A DNA stretch of 64,000 nt from CAUZIZ01 sp965218775 (GCA_965218775.1 CBDCLS010000006.1:744001-808000), one strand, 5' to 3'. Numbered from the stretch's first letter, positions 44,682 to 53,823 are shown. The notes: a model not told the origin generated them from the letters alone. Program-made: numbers and translations.

Positions 44682-45682
44682 AGCTGGGCTACGAACTCCT
44701 CGATACCCGCCAGGGAGTCGTTGTGCGTCGACTTGTAGAGCTCTTCCAAGAATTTGCGGCAGGGTTTGGCGTGAGGAGCGCTCCGCTGCTTTGAACCTCT
44801 ACCAAACGCTTTCATGGCGGCGTCGATCTGACCCTGGCGCCAACGGCCCATTCCGATGTAGTAGAATGCCTCGCCTCTCAGCCCCGCCCAGGTATCGGCC
44901 CTCAGGGCCTGATTGTAGTTGGAGATGGCTGCACCCCAGTTTCGACGTTCAGCTGCGTTACGCGCCATTGCCGCGTGCGCAATCGCGCGTTGCCGCTTGA
45001 CGTATTTGTCCCATTCGCCCTGTGGGGTTGAAGCACCCTTCTTGGCTGTCTTGAAGCCTTCGAGGGTCTGCTTTCCATACTTGGAGGCCTCACCCCACTT
45101 CTTCTGCTCCACGTGAATGCTCGTGAGTTTTGCAAGAAGCGCGTAGGTATCCTTCGGCTTCAGCTGGGAACAGGCCTTGGGAGCGTAGATCAGAAGCTTG
45201 GCGTTCTGGTTGGTCGCCAGAAAGGCTTGAGCGAGCGCGAAGGCGACGGGAGCACTGGGTTTGGTGGCGTAGAACTTCTCACCGTACGCAATCACCTTCT
45301 TGTGCTGTTGTAGCCGATAGGCGGCGTCTAGGCTGGCACCTAGAGTATTCATGTTGTTTGGTTCCACTTTCAGCAGCTTCTCGCCGGCGGATAGCACCCT
45401 TCGGGAATCGCCCTTCTTTTGGTTAGCCTGAATCATTGCCAGATAATTGTTGAGCGCGTACTTGTAGAGCTCAGCATTGGGCTTGGTCTTGAGGTACCCC
45501 AAGATCGCGTTTTCCCGTTTGGTCGGGTCTTTTAGGCTGACAGCGGCGTTGTAGACTTGGTATTCCTTAATCGAGTAGGAAACCTTCTTTTTCTGTCCCA
45601 GCACCGGGGACGAAAGCGAGCCGACGATAAGCGCTGAGAGAATCACGAAGCGCAAACTTTGATAAATGAGTGTTATGCCCAT
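44678..45682 (-). CDS. Exported TPR-like protein of unknown function
   Basis: Protein of 334 residues with signal peptide (LIYQSLRFVILSALIVGSLS, cleaved near VLGQ) and a helical repeat region: KYALNNYLAMIQANQKKGDS, YRLQQHKKVIAYGEKF, ERRNWGAAISNYNQALRA. It is rich in Lys, Ala and Tyr. Motif-level match to TPR proteins only; function unknown. A GGAGG lies 14 nt before the ATG, further than normal. Confidence 0.65.
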   Translation of the reverse strand: MGITLIYQSLRFVILSALIVGSLSSPVLGQKKKVSYSIKEYQVYNAAVSLKDPTKRENAILGYLKTKPNAELYKYALNNYLAMIQANQKKGDSRRVLSAGEKLLKVEPNNMNTLGASLDAAYRLQQHKKVIAYGEKFYATKPSAPVAFALAQAFLATNQNAKLLIYAPKACSQLKPKDTYALLAKLTSIHVEQKKWGEASKYGKQTLEGFKTAKKGASTPQGEWDKYVKRQRAIAHAAMARNAAERRNWGAAISNYNQALRADTWAGLRGEAFYYIGMGRWRQGQIDAAMKAFGRGSKQRSAPHAKPCRKFLEELYKSTHNDSLAGIEEFVAQL

Positions 45683-45737
45683 ACCAAATTGCCTTGCCTC
45701 CTTCTAAGTTGTAAAAGAATGTTACGCGAGCCAACGA

Positions 45738-45766
45738 AAAATACCACACATAATGCTTGCGATCAA
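45738..45766 (-). promoter_or_regulatory. Candidate promoter of the TPR-like gene
   Basis: Minus strand: TTGATC (45761-45766), a 17-bp spacer, TATTTT (45738-45743), about 55 nt before the ATG at 45682. Confidence 0.4.
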
Positions 45767-45894
45767 TGGTCTGTTCAAATTCTACGATGGTTTTCTTGCT
45801 TATAGGTTGCATTTCAGTTGAAGTTGGAGGGCCCGCCAGGGTAGCCGATTCTTCTGGATGAGTGGTTGGAACTCCACTAGATCAAGCCTGGAAA

Positions 45895-46884
45895 ATGCGG
45901 ACAAGGATTGAAACGATATCCCTGAAAGAAATAGACAGCGAGGATCGCGCCTTCGCGATTTCCCCCGTCTGGTTCCCCCTTGGACACCTGGTGTCTGCCG
46001 TGCAGCAGGTGGGGATCGTCTCTCCTCTACATCTTCAGCGTACCGAGGCCGGACGACTGAGAATTGTCATGGGATTCCGCCGCTTCAGGGCGGCCCAGGT
46101 CATCGGTCTGAGCGAGGTTCCTTGTCTCCTACGGCAGGTTGGATCCCAGCAGCTATTTCTGGAAGGTGTCCTGGACAATGTGGGGTCGCGGTCCCTTCAC
46201 GATCTTGAGAAGGCTTGGATCCTGCTGAAACTTCAGAGCCAATTCGCCCTGGATGAGTCTGCTCTGATCCAAGACTATCTTCCCTTGCTGGAATTGCGTC
46301 CCGACCGTTTCCACTTACGACACTATCTGGCTTTGGCCAGACTACCCGACCTGATTCAGCGTGCGGCCTACGAGCACCTGGACGGCGAGGTCGCTGTCAA
46401 AGTGGCGCGTTGGCGGCAGGATGAGCAGGAGTTGTTTCTGGCAATCTCCTCCGGCCATCGTCTCGGCAGAAACAAACAAAAACTGCTCTTTGGACTGTTG
46501 GATGATCTCCGGATACAGGAACCATTGTCGGCAGGGGAGACTCTAGAGATCAGCTCTCTCCAAGTCTTGTGGCAAAGCGCGGGACTAGAGGAGATTGCAA
46601 AGGACGAGCAGATAGCGCCGCCTGAGCGTTTTAAACGAATTGTCCAGAGACTTCGTGAACTCCGATATCCGAGCCTTTCTCAGCATGAAGGGCGCTACCG
46701 TCAGCTAAAGAAGGGCCTGAAGCTGCCTCCGGAGATCCAGCTACACGTTCCACCTTTTTTCGAGGGAGAGCGAGTCTCGGTCTCATTCAGCACTCGCACG
46801 CCTGGAGAGTTTCTGTCCCTAGCTGAAAGACTGCGCGAGGTGGGCAGGAGTCAAGAGCTCAAGGAAATCTTCAAACTGTTGTAA
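45895..46884 (+). CDS. Divergent ParB/Srx-fold protein
   Basis: Protein of 329 residues from the ATG at 45895 (a GTG at 45862 is possible). The N-terminal part matches the ParB/sulfiredoxin fold: box I HLVSAVQQVGIVSPLHLQRT, box II RIVMGFRRFRAAQVIGLSEV. The nucleotide motifs differ from true ParB: GERR is GFRR, and ENxQR is DNVGSR. The middle keeps a helix-turn-helix-like stretch (ALIQDYLPLLELRPDRFHLR). So it is ParB-like but probably not a chromosome-partition CTPase. A short footprint and about 115 bp separate it from the radical SAM gene on the same strand. Function unknown. Confidence 0.7.
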   Translation: MRTRIETISLKEIDSEDRAFAISPVWFPLGHLVSAVQQVGIVSPLHLQRTEAGRLRIVMGFRRFRAAQVIGLSEVPCLLRQVGSQQLFLEGVLDNVGSRSLHDLEKAWILLKLQSQFALDESALIQDYLPLLELRPDRFHLRHYLALARLPDLIQRAAYEHLDGEVAVKVARWRQDEQELFLAISSGHRLGRNKQKLLFGLLDDLRIQEPLSAGETLEISSLQVLWQSAGLEEIAKDEQIAPPERFKRIVQRLRELRYPSLSQHEGRYRQLKKGLKLPPEIQLHVPPFFEGERVSVSFSTRTPGEFLSLAERLREVGRSQELKEIFKLL

Positions 46885-46953
46885 ACTGATGCGTCCTGGC
46901 TGGGCTTGCTGATCGCAGAAAGCGGGGTTGGTGTCTCGAGCCCGGCTCAAGGC

Positions 46954-46977
46954 CTTAGTATGTTCCAGTGTACTTAG
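46954..46977. repeat. Family B footprint between two CTTAG copies
   Basis: CTTAG, TATGTTCCAGTGTA, CTTAG. The 14-bp core is one end of family B (complement TACACTGGAACATA). Confidence 0.55.
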
Positions 46978-47000
46978 GAGCAGAGGAGTAGGAGAGAGAG

Positions 47001-48128
47001 GTGGATCACTACAAGCCCAACAGAATCTATTTGGAGCGCTCCGTCGAGCACACCTGGGTGGCTCGCAATGTTTTGAAGCGACTCGCCTCGACGCCGCTTG
47101 AGCTCATAGACGACACGGCGAGTCTGCTCGAGGAAGCGAAGCGTTGGAACCCGAGTGTGCCGCAGGGCAAGAAGTCTCTGATATTGGCCAGGCAGAAGGG
47201 CCATTTTTTCAAACCCTGTCCAGCCGGGCGGGGACGTAGTGTGTGTTGCAACTACTTCGTTATCAATTTCGCTGCGAACTGCCACATGGAGTGCAGTTAC
47301 TGCTACCTGCAGTCCTATCTGAACTTTCCCCACATGGTGGTCTACGCCAACCATGAGGATCTGTTGGGAGAACTCGAATCGGTATTTCAGGAGAACCCGA
47401 AATCCTTTTTTCGAATTGGCACTGGTGAACTTGCCGACAGTCTTGCCCTCGATCCTCTGACCTCCTACAGCGAGCCGCTGGTCGAGTTTTTCGCCAAGCA
47501 GAACAACGCAGTTCTTGAACTGAAGACCAAGTCCAACTGCATCGCTAATCTTCTACGCTTGGATCACGGTCGAAGGACCGTCGTTGCCTGGTCCATCAAC
47601 CCTCGGATCGTTCAGGAAACCGAGGAGCACAAGACGGCAAGCGTCGAGCAGCGGCTTGCTGCAGCCGTAGACTGCGCCGAGGCCGGCTACAAGATCGGTT
47701 TCCACCTGGACCCGATGATTGACTATCCTGAGTGGGAAGCAGACTACCGGGGGCTCATCGACGAGATTTTCGATCGCATTCCGCCGGCTTCCATACCCTG
47801 GGTCTCGATTGGGACGGTGCGCATGACGCCAGAGCTAAGAGACATAATGCGCTCTCGATTCCCCAACAGCACACTGACCCTGGGTGAGTTGATCCCGACC
47901 GACGACGGCAAAATGCGCTACTTCAGGCCCAAGCGGGTACGGATGTATCAAGCTGTCCTTGGGTGGGTACGTCGGCGTAGCCAGAAGACTGCTGTCTACC
48001 TCTGTATGGAGCCCCCCGGAGTGTGGAGCAAGGTCTTTGCCGCGCCACCTCCCTCCGACGTAGAGGTTGGAGACTCGATCGTCGCCTCGGATTTCCCACC
48101 AGACCGCACGGCAACTGCTTCTACTTGA
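47001..48128 (+). CDS. Radical SAM protein, spore-photoproduct-lyase-like
   Basis: Protein of 375 residues; GTG start supported by GGAGAGAG just upstream. CHMECSYCYLQSYLN contains the CX3CX2C cluster motif with the following YLQ typical of the SplB/spore-photoproduct-lyase group. Further blocks are GTGELADSLALDP, LELKTKSNCIANLL, GFHLDPMIDYPEWEADY, and SIGTVRMTPEL, all in the family order. The family repairs the spore photoproduct in DNA in spore formers, while many homologues in non-spore-formers have unknown roles. No sporulation gene is seen in the window. Its 3' end overlaps the convergent gene by 8 bp. Confidence 0.82.
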   Translation: MDHYKPNRIYLERSVEHTWVARNVLKRLASTPLELIDDTASLLEEAKRWNPSVPQGKKSLILARQKGHFFKPCPAGRGRSVCCNYFVINFAANCHMECSYCYLQSYLNFPHMVVYANHEDLLGELESVFQENPKSFFRIGTGELADSLALDPLTSYSEPLVEFFAKQNNAVLELKTKSNCIANLLRLDHGRRTVVAWSINPRIVQETEEHKTASVEQRLAAAVDCAEAGYKIGFHLDPMIDYPEWEADYRGLIDEIFDRIPPASIPWVSIGTVRMTPELRDIMRSRFPNSTLTLGELIPTDDGKMRYFRPKRVRMYQAVLGWVRRRSQKTAVYLCMEPPGVWSKVFAAPPPSDVEVGDSIVASDFPPDRTATAST

Positions 48129-48615
48129 AGCGAAATCCGTGGATATCCATTTCGGCGTGAAGCGCAATCCAGTCCTTCGGGATATCCTGGACGTACAGGG
48201 TGAAGCCCCTCTGGTCCAGAGAGTCGATGGGAGGGGTGTAGGGACCTGGCCGGATCGGGGTGCGCACGGTGTCCCAAACAGGCTTGTCGTAGTTGAAGAA
48301 GGAAAGTTTGATTTCCACCACATCGAGCGTCTTTTCCCCGTTGTTTTCAAGCACTCCTGAGAATATCGCCCCTCGCTTCCCAAAAGGGTTTTTGGCCATT
48401 TTTTTTCGGGGTTCTGTCAAGTCCAGATGCTGCCGATACCAATCGTAGTCGGGATCACCCGGGTGCAGGATTCCGGTAAGGGGTTGTGCCGGTTCTTTGG
48501 GTTTGGGCTCGTAGAAGGCGATAGCAGCTGCGGCGACTGCACCTAGTGCGATGCCCACTCCTACGATCACTTTCCAGAAGAGGCCCGTTCGGCTCTGGGT
48601 TGGTGTCTCGAACAT
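48121..48615 (-). CDS. Membrane-anchored protein with FxLYD-like domain
   Basis: Protein of 164 residues with one N-terminal membrane helix (VIVGVGIALGAVAAAAIAFY), then a domain with GAIFSGVLENNGEKTLDVVE, IKLSFFNYDKPVWDT that resembles the FxLYD/DUF2393-type beta-sandwich. Function unknown. It lies downstream of pal and the M16 genes on the same strand and may belong to that transcription unit. Confidence 0.6.
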   Translation of the reverse strand: MFETPTQSRTGLFWKVIVGVGIALGAVAAAAIAFYEPKPKEPAQPLTGILHPGDPDYDWYRQHLDLTEPRKKMAKNPFGKRGAIFSGVLENNGEKTLDVVEIKLSFFNYDKPVWDTVRTPIRPGPYTPPIDSLDQRGFTLYVQDIPKDWIALHAEMDIHGFRFK

Positions 48616-48699
48616 CGCTTCCTCTGCTGTTGACCCACGGCAGCGGCTCAGCCCGACGAGCTCAAACCGCCAACAGCGCGGGGCGGTGCGCTGACCTGT

Positions 48700-49521
48700 T
48701 TAGCCCCCCTTGACCAGGACGAACTGAACCCTTCGGTTCAGAGTCCAGGCTTCTTCGGTGCGCCGGGAGTCAAAGGGTCGCTCTTCGCCCAATGAAATGG
48801 CCGTGATTCGGGAGGGTTCCACGCCCCGCTCAAGAAGATACCCCCTGACTACCTGAGCCCTGAGGTCCCCCAGAGCTAGATTGTACTCCTCGCTGCCGCG
48901 TTCATCACAGTGACCCTCGAGGACGAATCTGAGATGACGGTTCTCCTCTCGCTGCAGCCAGCGGGAGTTGTTGTCGAGATCCGCCTTTGCCTCGGCACTT
49001 AGTATCGCCCTGTCGAAGGGAAAGAATATGGGCTTGATCGAGTGCTCGAATCGCTCCTCGATTGAACCCAGTAACAGGTCTTCTTCGGAGATGTCCCCGT
49101 CAGGCCCGGCTGAGACCTCGATGGTGACGGCCCTTTCTGTTCTGCCGCCAGCTCCCTCGGCGACTACCTGATAAGTAGTCGTCGCGTCGGGAAAGAACTT
49201 TATTTTGCCGGAGGTGTCTACGGCTCCAATATTGTGGTCGATGATCACCTGATCCGAATGCTGGGCCTGCCATATCAAGAGTGCAGAATCTCCTCTCTTG
49301 ATCGATGGAGGCTCGATACGGACGTCCAATGTGGGCACCAAGACCGAGGGTGGGTCCGGAGCCGTCGAACCGGTGCGTGTCTCTGCTGCTGGAGGATGAG
49401 TGGCCACAGGGGGAGGCTGCAGTGGTGGCGGTCGTCGCCCACAACCGCCTATGGTTACCCCTGCAATGACAAGCAGTGCGGTTGCCATTAGGCGCGAGTT
49501 AGAGGGAATCATTCTGGACAC
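48700..49521 (-). CDS. pal: Peptidoglycan-associated lipoprotein-like OmpA protein
   Basis: Lipoprotein of 273 residues. The signal ends with lipobox VTIGGC, so the cysteine becomes the lipidated N-terminus. A proline-rich linker (RRPPPLQPPPVATHPP) is followed by a beta-rich domain and the C-terminal OmpA/Pal domain with FPFDRAILSAEAKADL, EGHCDERGSEEYNLALGDLR and TLNRRVQFVL, the peptidoglycan-binding residues being Asp and Arg. It tethers the outer membrane to the cell wall. An extra middle domain makes it longer than E. coli Pal. No tolB is next to it. The start overlaps the upstream M16 gene by 13 bp. Confidence 0.87.
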   Translation of the reverse strand: MSRMIPSNSRLMATALLVIAGVTIGGCGRRPPPLQPPPVATHPPAAETRTGSTAPDPPSVLVPTLDVRIEPPSIKRGDSALLIWQAQHSDQVIIDHNIGAVDTSGKIKFFPDATTTYQVVAEGAGGRTERAVTIEVSAGPDGDISEEDLLLGSIEERFEHSIKPIFFPFDRAILSAEAKADLDNNSRWLQREENRHLRFVLEGHCDERGSEEYNLALGDLRAQVVRGYLLERGVEPSRITAISLGEERPFDSRRTEEAWTLNRRVQFVLVKGG

Positions 49522-50831
49522 CGATCCTGCGCGCTCGGCTGCCTTCTTGTTGTTCGCCCTTTGGGCGCATGGTTGGGTCCCACGATGACGGTCGTGAAGT
49601 TTACCGTATCCAAGTGTTGACGGGCAACCTGGGCGACCTGGTCTGGAGTGATCTTACGGATGAGGTGAGGATATCGCTCCGGGTAGTCCAAGCCCAGGTT
49701 GAACAGTTCAGCAGAGAGCAGGAAGCGAGCAACTTGGGCATTGGTCTCGAAGTCGAAGACAAAGCTTCCCGTCAAGAATTCCTGAGCAACCAAGACTTCT
49801 TCATCGGTTGGTCCTGCCTCAGCAAAGTTCCGTATCTCAGAGCGAAGCCCCTCGAGAGCCCGCTGCTGGTTTTCTCTGGAAGTGCTGATATAGGCAAGGA
49901 ACCTGCCCGGATAGAGGCCAGCAGACCCGGAGAGGTCGCTGTAGGTCGAATAGGCAAGACCCTCCTGGTCACGAAGTTTCCTGGGAATGCGACTGGTAAA
50001 GCCGGGCCCGCTTCCAAGAATGACATCCATCACCTGAATCGGATAGAAGTCAGGATCGGTTCTTGATATTCCGAGGTGACCCAAGCAGATGTGAACCTGC
50101 TCTTTGTCCTCTATCACTCTCTCTTCGAAGAGCGGCCTCCTCTGCCGCTTCAACGAGACGATCGGAGCCTCTACGAAATCGGGGTTTTTCCAGCGAGCCA
50201 GCCGTTCCTCAACCAGATCCTGGACTCGACTGGTTTCGATGTCTCCGACGATGACCAGGACCGTGTTTTGAGGCCCATAGTGTTTGCCATGAAAGCCAAG
50301 CAGGTCATCGAGGATGATCTTTTCCACGGCTTCGTGTGTTCCTAGCGCAGGGTACTGAAATGGAGAGCCCGCGTAGATCAGGTGCGCGAAGAGATTGGCC
50401 ACTACCACTTGCGGGTCGTCCTCAGCTGCCTTCAGATGGTTGAGGACCTTCTCCTTCTCGATTGAAAAGCGAGAAGCCGGAAATGTGGGGAGAGACAGCA
50501 TCTCTCCCAGGAGCTCGATGCCCGCAGCTAGATCGTCAGAACCAAGATGGAGACAGATACCGCTCAGTTCCTGTTGGCTGAAGGTGGACAGTGTGCCCGC
50601 CTTGCCTTCAACGATTTGCGAGATCTGTTGGGCGGTATAGCGGTCCGTACCCTCGTCCAGAAGACGCGAGGTCAAGGAGGCAACGCCCGGCTGAGAGCCG
50701 TTCTGAACGGTTCCAGCCAGAACAAAGGCGTTGACCGAGACCAGGGGAAGCCGCCTGTTGGCGGCGGAGAGAATCACTAGCCCGTTGCTGAACTCTTTGC
50801 GGTCAAAGAGTTTCTGCTTGTCCATTTCCAT
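49509..50831 (-). CDS. M16-family peptidase-like protein, inactive type
   Basis: Protein of 440 residues of the pitrilysin/M16 fold. The zinc motif HXXEH is missing: the place is taken by SLTSRLLDEGTD. Conserved M16 structure blocks remain (FSIEKEKVLNHLKAAEDDPQ, GSPFQYPALGTHEAVEKI, VLVIVGDIETSRVQDLVEER). Such inactive paralogues form heterodimers with an active M16 subunit, which here is the next gene upstream (50803-52068), overlapping by 29 bp. Likely a cell-envelope or periplasmic protease partner. Confidence 0.88.
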   Translation of the reverse strand: MEMDKQKLFDRKEFSNGLVILSAANRRLPLVSVNAFVLAGTVQNGSQPGVASLTSRLLDEGTDRYTAQQISQIVEGKAGTLSTFSQQELSGICLHLGSDDLAAGIELLGEMLSLPTFPASRFSIEKEKVLNHLKAAEDDPQVVVANLFAHLIYAGSPFQYPALGTHEAVEKIILDDLLGFHGKHYGPQNTVLVIVGDIETSRVQDLVEERLARWKNPDFVEAPIVSLKRQRRPLFEERVIEDKEQVHICLGHLGISRTDPDFYPIQVMDVILGSGPGFTSRIPRKLRDQEGLAYSTYSDLSGSAGLYPGRFLAYISTSRENQQRALEGLRSEIRNFAEAGPTDEEVLVAQEFLTGSFVFDFETNAQVARFLLSAELFNLGLDYPERYPHLIRKITPDQVAQVARQHLDTVNFTTVIVGPNHAPKGRTTRRQPSAQDRCPE

Positions 50832-52068
50832 CTACCAGCGTGCCCACTGTCGCCCTTGAAAAACTGCAGTATCTGCCTGCCACAGCGCTGACTTCTTCGG
50901 CGGTGAGTTGGTTGATCCGCTTTCCATAGTCATTCCAGTAGTCGCAAGAGTGAAGTATCTCCATCGATCCGAGTTGGAGGGCCTGGTCGAGCGTCGTTTC
51001 GAAATCCCCCAGGACCTGCATCTGGCACTGGTTCTTGGCGCGCCGAAGTTCCTCAATCGTAGGCGGAGAAGTGGCGAGCCGCTCAGCTTCTTCGAAAAGA
51101 ATGGCTTCCGCACGTTCGAGGTCGGCCTTTTCTTTGAGATCCAGACCGACAAAGAACAGGTACGGATCACGGGTGTCATTGAGCTCCGTGCTAATCGCTG
51201 CGGCAAGCCGTGTATCTTCGACCAGCCTTCGGTGCAGACGGGAAAGCTTCCCTTCGGAAAGGATTCTTTCGAGCACCTGAAACCCATAGTGATCTGCGTC
51301 GAGTACCGAAGGCGCCGGAAAGGAGAGGAGCATCCGGGGGATGTGGCTGGGCCGCTCCACCGCTATCCGGACCTGCTGCTCTCTCACCGGTTCCTCCTCG
51401 GTCGGGGTCTCGGGTACTCGGCCGGAAGGAATGGGGCCGAACAGTTTCTCGATGAGTGCGAGGGTTGGCGCCGTTTCGAAGTCGCCCACAATCACCAGCA
51501 CGGAGTTGTTGGGAACGTAGAATGACCGGTAGTGCTCCTGCATCTGGGCTCGAGTTATGTGAAGGACGTCCTGATGGAGACCGATCACCGGAAATCGGTA
51601 GGGATGTTTCTCAAAGCTTTTCAACTCGACTGCTTGATGCAGCGCGCCATAAGGATGGTCTTGATCCAATCGAAGTTCTTCCAGGATGACTCGCTTTTCA
51701 AGCTCGAACTCGTCGGGGTCAAACACGGCGTTGCACATACGGTCCGACTCGATCTCCAGCGCTGATTGCCAGCGGTCAGAGGCGAAACAAAAGTAGTAGG
51801 CGGTATAATCCTGAGAAGTGAAGGCGTTGTTCCCCCCTCCATTGCGAGCGGTGATTTGATCGATTTCGCCCTTGCCATAGGAAGTTGTGCCCTTGAACAT
51901 CATGTGTTCGAGGAAGTGGGAGATCCCCGTACCACCGGGTTGTTCGAAGCGGGATCCGACCCGGTAGAACATCATCGTAGCGACGATTGGATTCGCGTGA
52001 TCTTCGCGAGTGAGGACGGTCAAACCGTTCTCGAGGAGATGTCGTGAGGTCGGCTTAATCTCTACCAT
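50803..52068 (-). CDS. M16-family zinc peptidase, active type
   Basis: Protein of 421 residues with the intact inverted zinc motif in GISHFLEHMMFKGT (HXXEH), and the downstream Glu in the EKRVILEELRLDQDHPYG region. Other M16 blocks: FYVPNNSVLVIVGDFETAPT and HYGFQVLERILSEGKLSRLH. No signal peptide is evident. It likely pairs with the inactive subunit encoded downstream. Confidence 0.92.
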   Translation of the reverse strand: MVEIKPTSRHLLENGLTVLTREDHANPIVATMMFYRVGSRFEQPGGTGISHFLEHMMFKGTTSYGKGEIDQITARNGGGNNAFTSQDYTAYYFCFASDRWQSALEIESDRMCNAVFDPDEFELEKRVILEELRLDQDHPYGALHQAVELKSFEKHPYRFPVIGLHQDVLHITRAQMQEHYRSFYVPNNSVLVIVGDFETAPTLALIEKLFGPIPSGRVPETPTEEEPVREQQVRIAVERPSHIPRMLLSFPAPSVLDADHYGFQVLERILSEGKLSRLHRRLVEDTRLAAAISTELNDTRDPYLFFVGLDLKEKADLERAEAILFEEAERLATSPPTIEELRRAKNQCQMQVLGDFETTLDQALQLGSMEILHSCDYWNDYGKRINQLTAEEVSAVAGRYCSFSRATVGTLVDGNGQAETL

Positions 52069-52151
52069 CGACTACCTCAAGCGATGCATCGTCTGCACTG
52101 GAGCCCATATGAGGTCGCTTGGAAAACTGCAACCTGGAGCTCGATCGCGGG

Positions 52152-52181
52152 TTGTGCGCACATCCTAGTTTTTACTAGAAT
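52152..52181 (+). promoter_or_regulatory. Possible promoter of the third M16 gene
   Basis: TTGTGC (52152-52157), an 18-bp spacer, TAGAAT (52176-52181). The -10 box overlaps the ATG at 52180, so if it is real, translation begins further down, e.g. at GTG 52192. Confidence 0.3.
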
Positions 52182-53592
52182 GAATCGCTCTGTGAAATTG
52201 CATCTGTCAACCACTCCAATCAGGAATGGCCTCTTCGCCCGGATGGCCGGCCTTCCTCTCCTCCTCAGCCTGATTATAGCGGCTGGATCCGCTCGCGCCG
52301 AACTTGACAATCTACCGGTGCCTGAATTCGAGGCCAGGAACCTGCTGAATGGAATGGAACTGCTGGTTCTTCCAGGCAGCGAGGCGCGACTGCCCTTCGT
52401 TCTGCTGATCAAGAACGGTGCTGCCTTCGATCCTGTCGACAAGTGGGGTGTGACCTACCTCATGGCCCGAATGTTGTTGGAGGGCAAGGAAGGGAGATCG
52501 GGAACACCTATTCAGGAAGACTTGAAGAACCTCGGTGTAGAGCTTCAGATGAGGGTGCACTGGGATACGATCTATTTCCATGGAAGCGCACCCGCAGCCA
52601 AGCTCATGGATTCCTTGAACCTGCTTGCCGAAATCGTGGTCCGGCCGAAGTTCGAGGAGGAGATGTTCGAGCAACTGCGGGCGCGAATCCTGGAGGAAAT
52701 CGAGGCGGAAAAACCGCAGGTCGAAGCTTACACGCAGGAACTTTTCCTCGGCGCGCTTTTTTCTGGGAATCCCTACGGACATTCCAGCAAAGGGACCCCG
52801 AAGACGCTGAACAAACTCTACTTCAGGGATATCAAGATTCAGTACAGGAAGCTAATCGTTCCGAATCAAGCCAAGCTGGCCTTCTATCACTCGGGTGAAC
52901 CGGGACCTTTGTTCGCGGGTCTCAGTCGGAAGTGGGGTTCCTGGGTTCGGAAGGACCCTATCCCGTTTACCTTTAGAAAAGCAGAACCCATCAAGGAAAA
53001 GCGGATTGTGCTGCTGGACCGTCCGGGCGAGTCGGGCTTCTTTCGTTGGGGCAAGCTGGGCGTCAAGAGAGGTGTTCGCGACTACTATGCGCTGATGATC
53101 GTGGAAGAATATCTCAACCTTTCGCTTCCAACATGGGCTGAAGAGGTCGCCTCGGAAGCCCAGATTCAGGCTCTGCCAAGCTTCGAGGCGTTTCGGATGC
53201 CCGGCTATGTTCAACTCAGTCTGCAGGCCTCTACCGAACATCTAGTGCCCTACCTGAAGCGATTCATCCAGAGTTTGAAGGAGTTGCAGGCTGGGCAGGT
53301 GGATCTTGCAAAGTTCGAGGAAGCGCGCCAGCTTACCTTCCTGGAATTCAAACGGTCGCTAGAGGATCCGAATTCCAGACTCTTCCGACTCCTAGACACC
53401 AGCCTCTATGAGCTGGGAATCGGCTACTTGACGGGCTACGGCCGTCGGCTGAATCGAGTTCAGCCGAAAACCATCCCAGCAATCCTCGATGAATACCTCT
53501 CCCCGGACTCCTTCCTTCTCGTTGTCGGTGGTCCTGCCTCGAAAATGAAGGCCGATTTAGAGGAGCTTGGAGTCGTCGAAATCTTGTATTAA
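52180..53592 (+). CDS. M16-family peptidase-like protein, exported, inactive type
   Basis: Protein of about 470 residues. The signal segment GLPLLLSLIIAAGSARAELD predicts export. The M16 fold is recognisable (NGMELLVLPGSEARLPFVLL, FEEEMFEQLRARILEEIEAE, GNPYGHSSKGTPKTLNKL), but HXXEH is replaced by TYLMARMLLEG, so no zinc catalysis is expected. Start unclear: ATG 52180 was taken, ATG 52243 and GTG 52192 also give a signal peptide. It is divergent from the other two M16 genes. No ribosome site is strong. Confidence 0.82.
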   Translation: MNRSVKLHLSTTPIRNGLFARMAGLPLLLSLIIAAGSARAELDNLPVPEFEARNLLNGMELLVLPGSEARLPFVLLIKNGAAFDPVDKWGVTYLMARMLLEGKEGRSGTPIQEDLKNLGVELQMRVHWDTIYFHGSAPAAKLMDSLNLLAEIVVRPKFEEEMFEQLRARILEEIEAEKPQVEAYTQELFLGALFSGNPYGHSSKGTPKTLNKLYFRDIKIQYRKLIVPNQAKLAFYHSGEPGPLFAGLSRKWGSWVRKDPIPFTFRKAEPIKEKRIVLLDRPGESGFFRWGKLGVKRGVRDYYALMIVEEYLNLSLPTWAEEVASEAQIQALPSFEAFRMPGYVQLSLQASTEHLVPYLKRFIQSLKELQAGQVDLAKFEEARQLTFLEFKRSLEDPNSRLFRLLDTSLYELGIGYLTGYGRRLNRVQPKTIPAILDEYLSPDSFLLVVGGPASKMKADLEELGVVEILY

Positions 53593-53622
53593 AGGGTCGC
53601 ATCCGTTATATTCTGAGAGTTA

Positions 53623-53811
53623 CTAAGGGCTCGCGCGAAGTTGACTTCGCCGAGTTGGCGCTCAGATTTGCACCAGATTCGGCCCTGAATGATTGAGTGC
53701 AGCCGCAGTCGTAGCCAGGCCTACGCTGGAGGTTGCGCGATTGAGGAGCGGCCGGAGATAAGGTAAAGATGAGAAACCAGAATGAGAAGCCATTCTGGCG
53801 CCAACCCTAAG
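53623..53811. mobile_element. Family A MITE-like element, copy 3, upstream of rimP
   Basis: The element spans 53628-53806 (179 bp), with CTAAG at 53623-53627 and 53807-53811. Its ends are diverged (GGCTCGCGCGAAGTTGACTT and a CCATTCTGGCGCCAACC end). The central palindrome CGTAG-CCAGGC-CTACG lies at 53710-53725. It ends 12 bp before the rimP attenuator. Confidence 0.8.
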
Positions 53812-53823
53812 TCTGCTGTCAGG

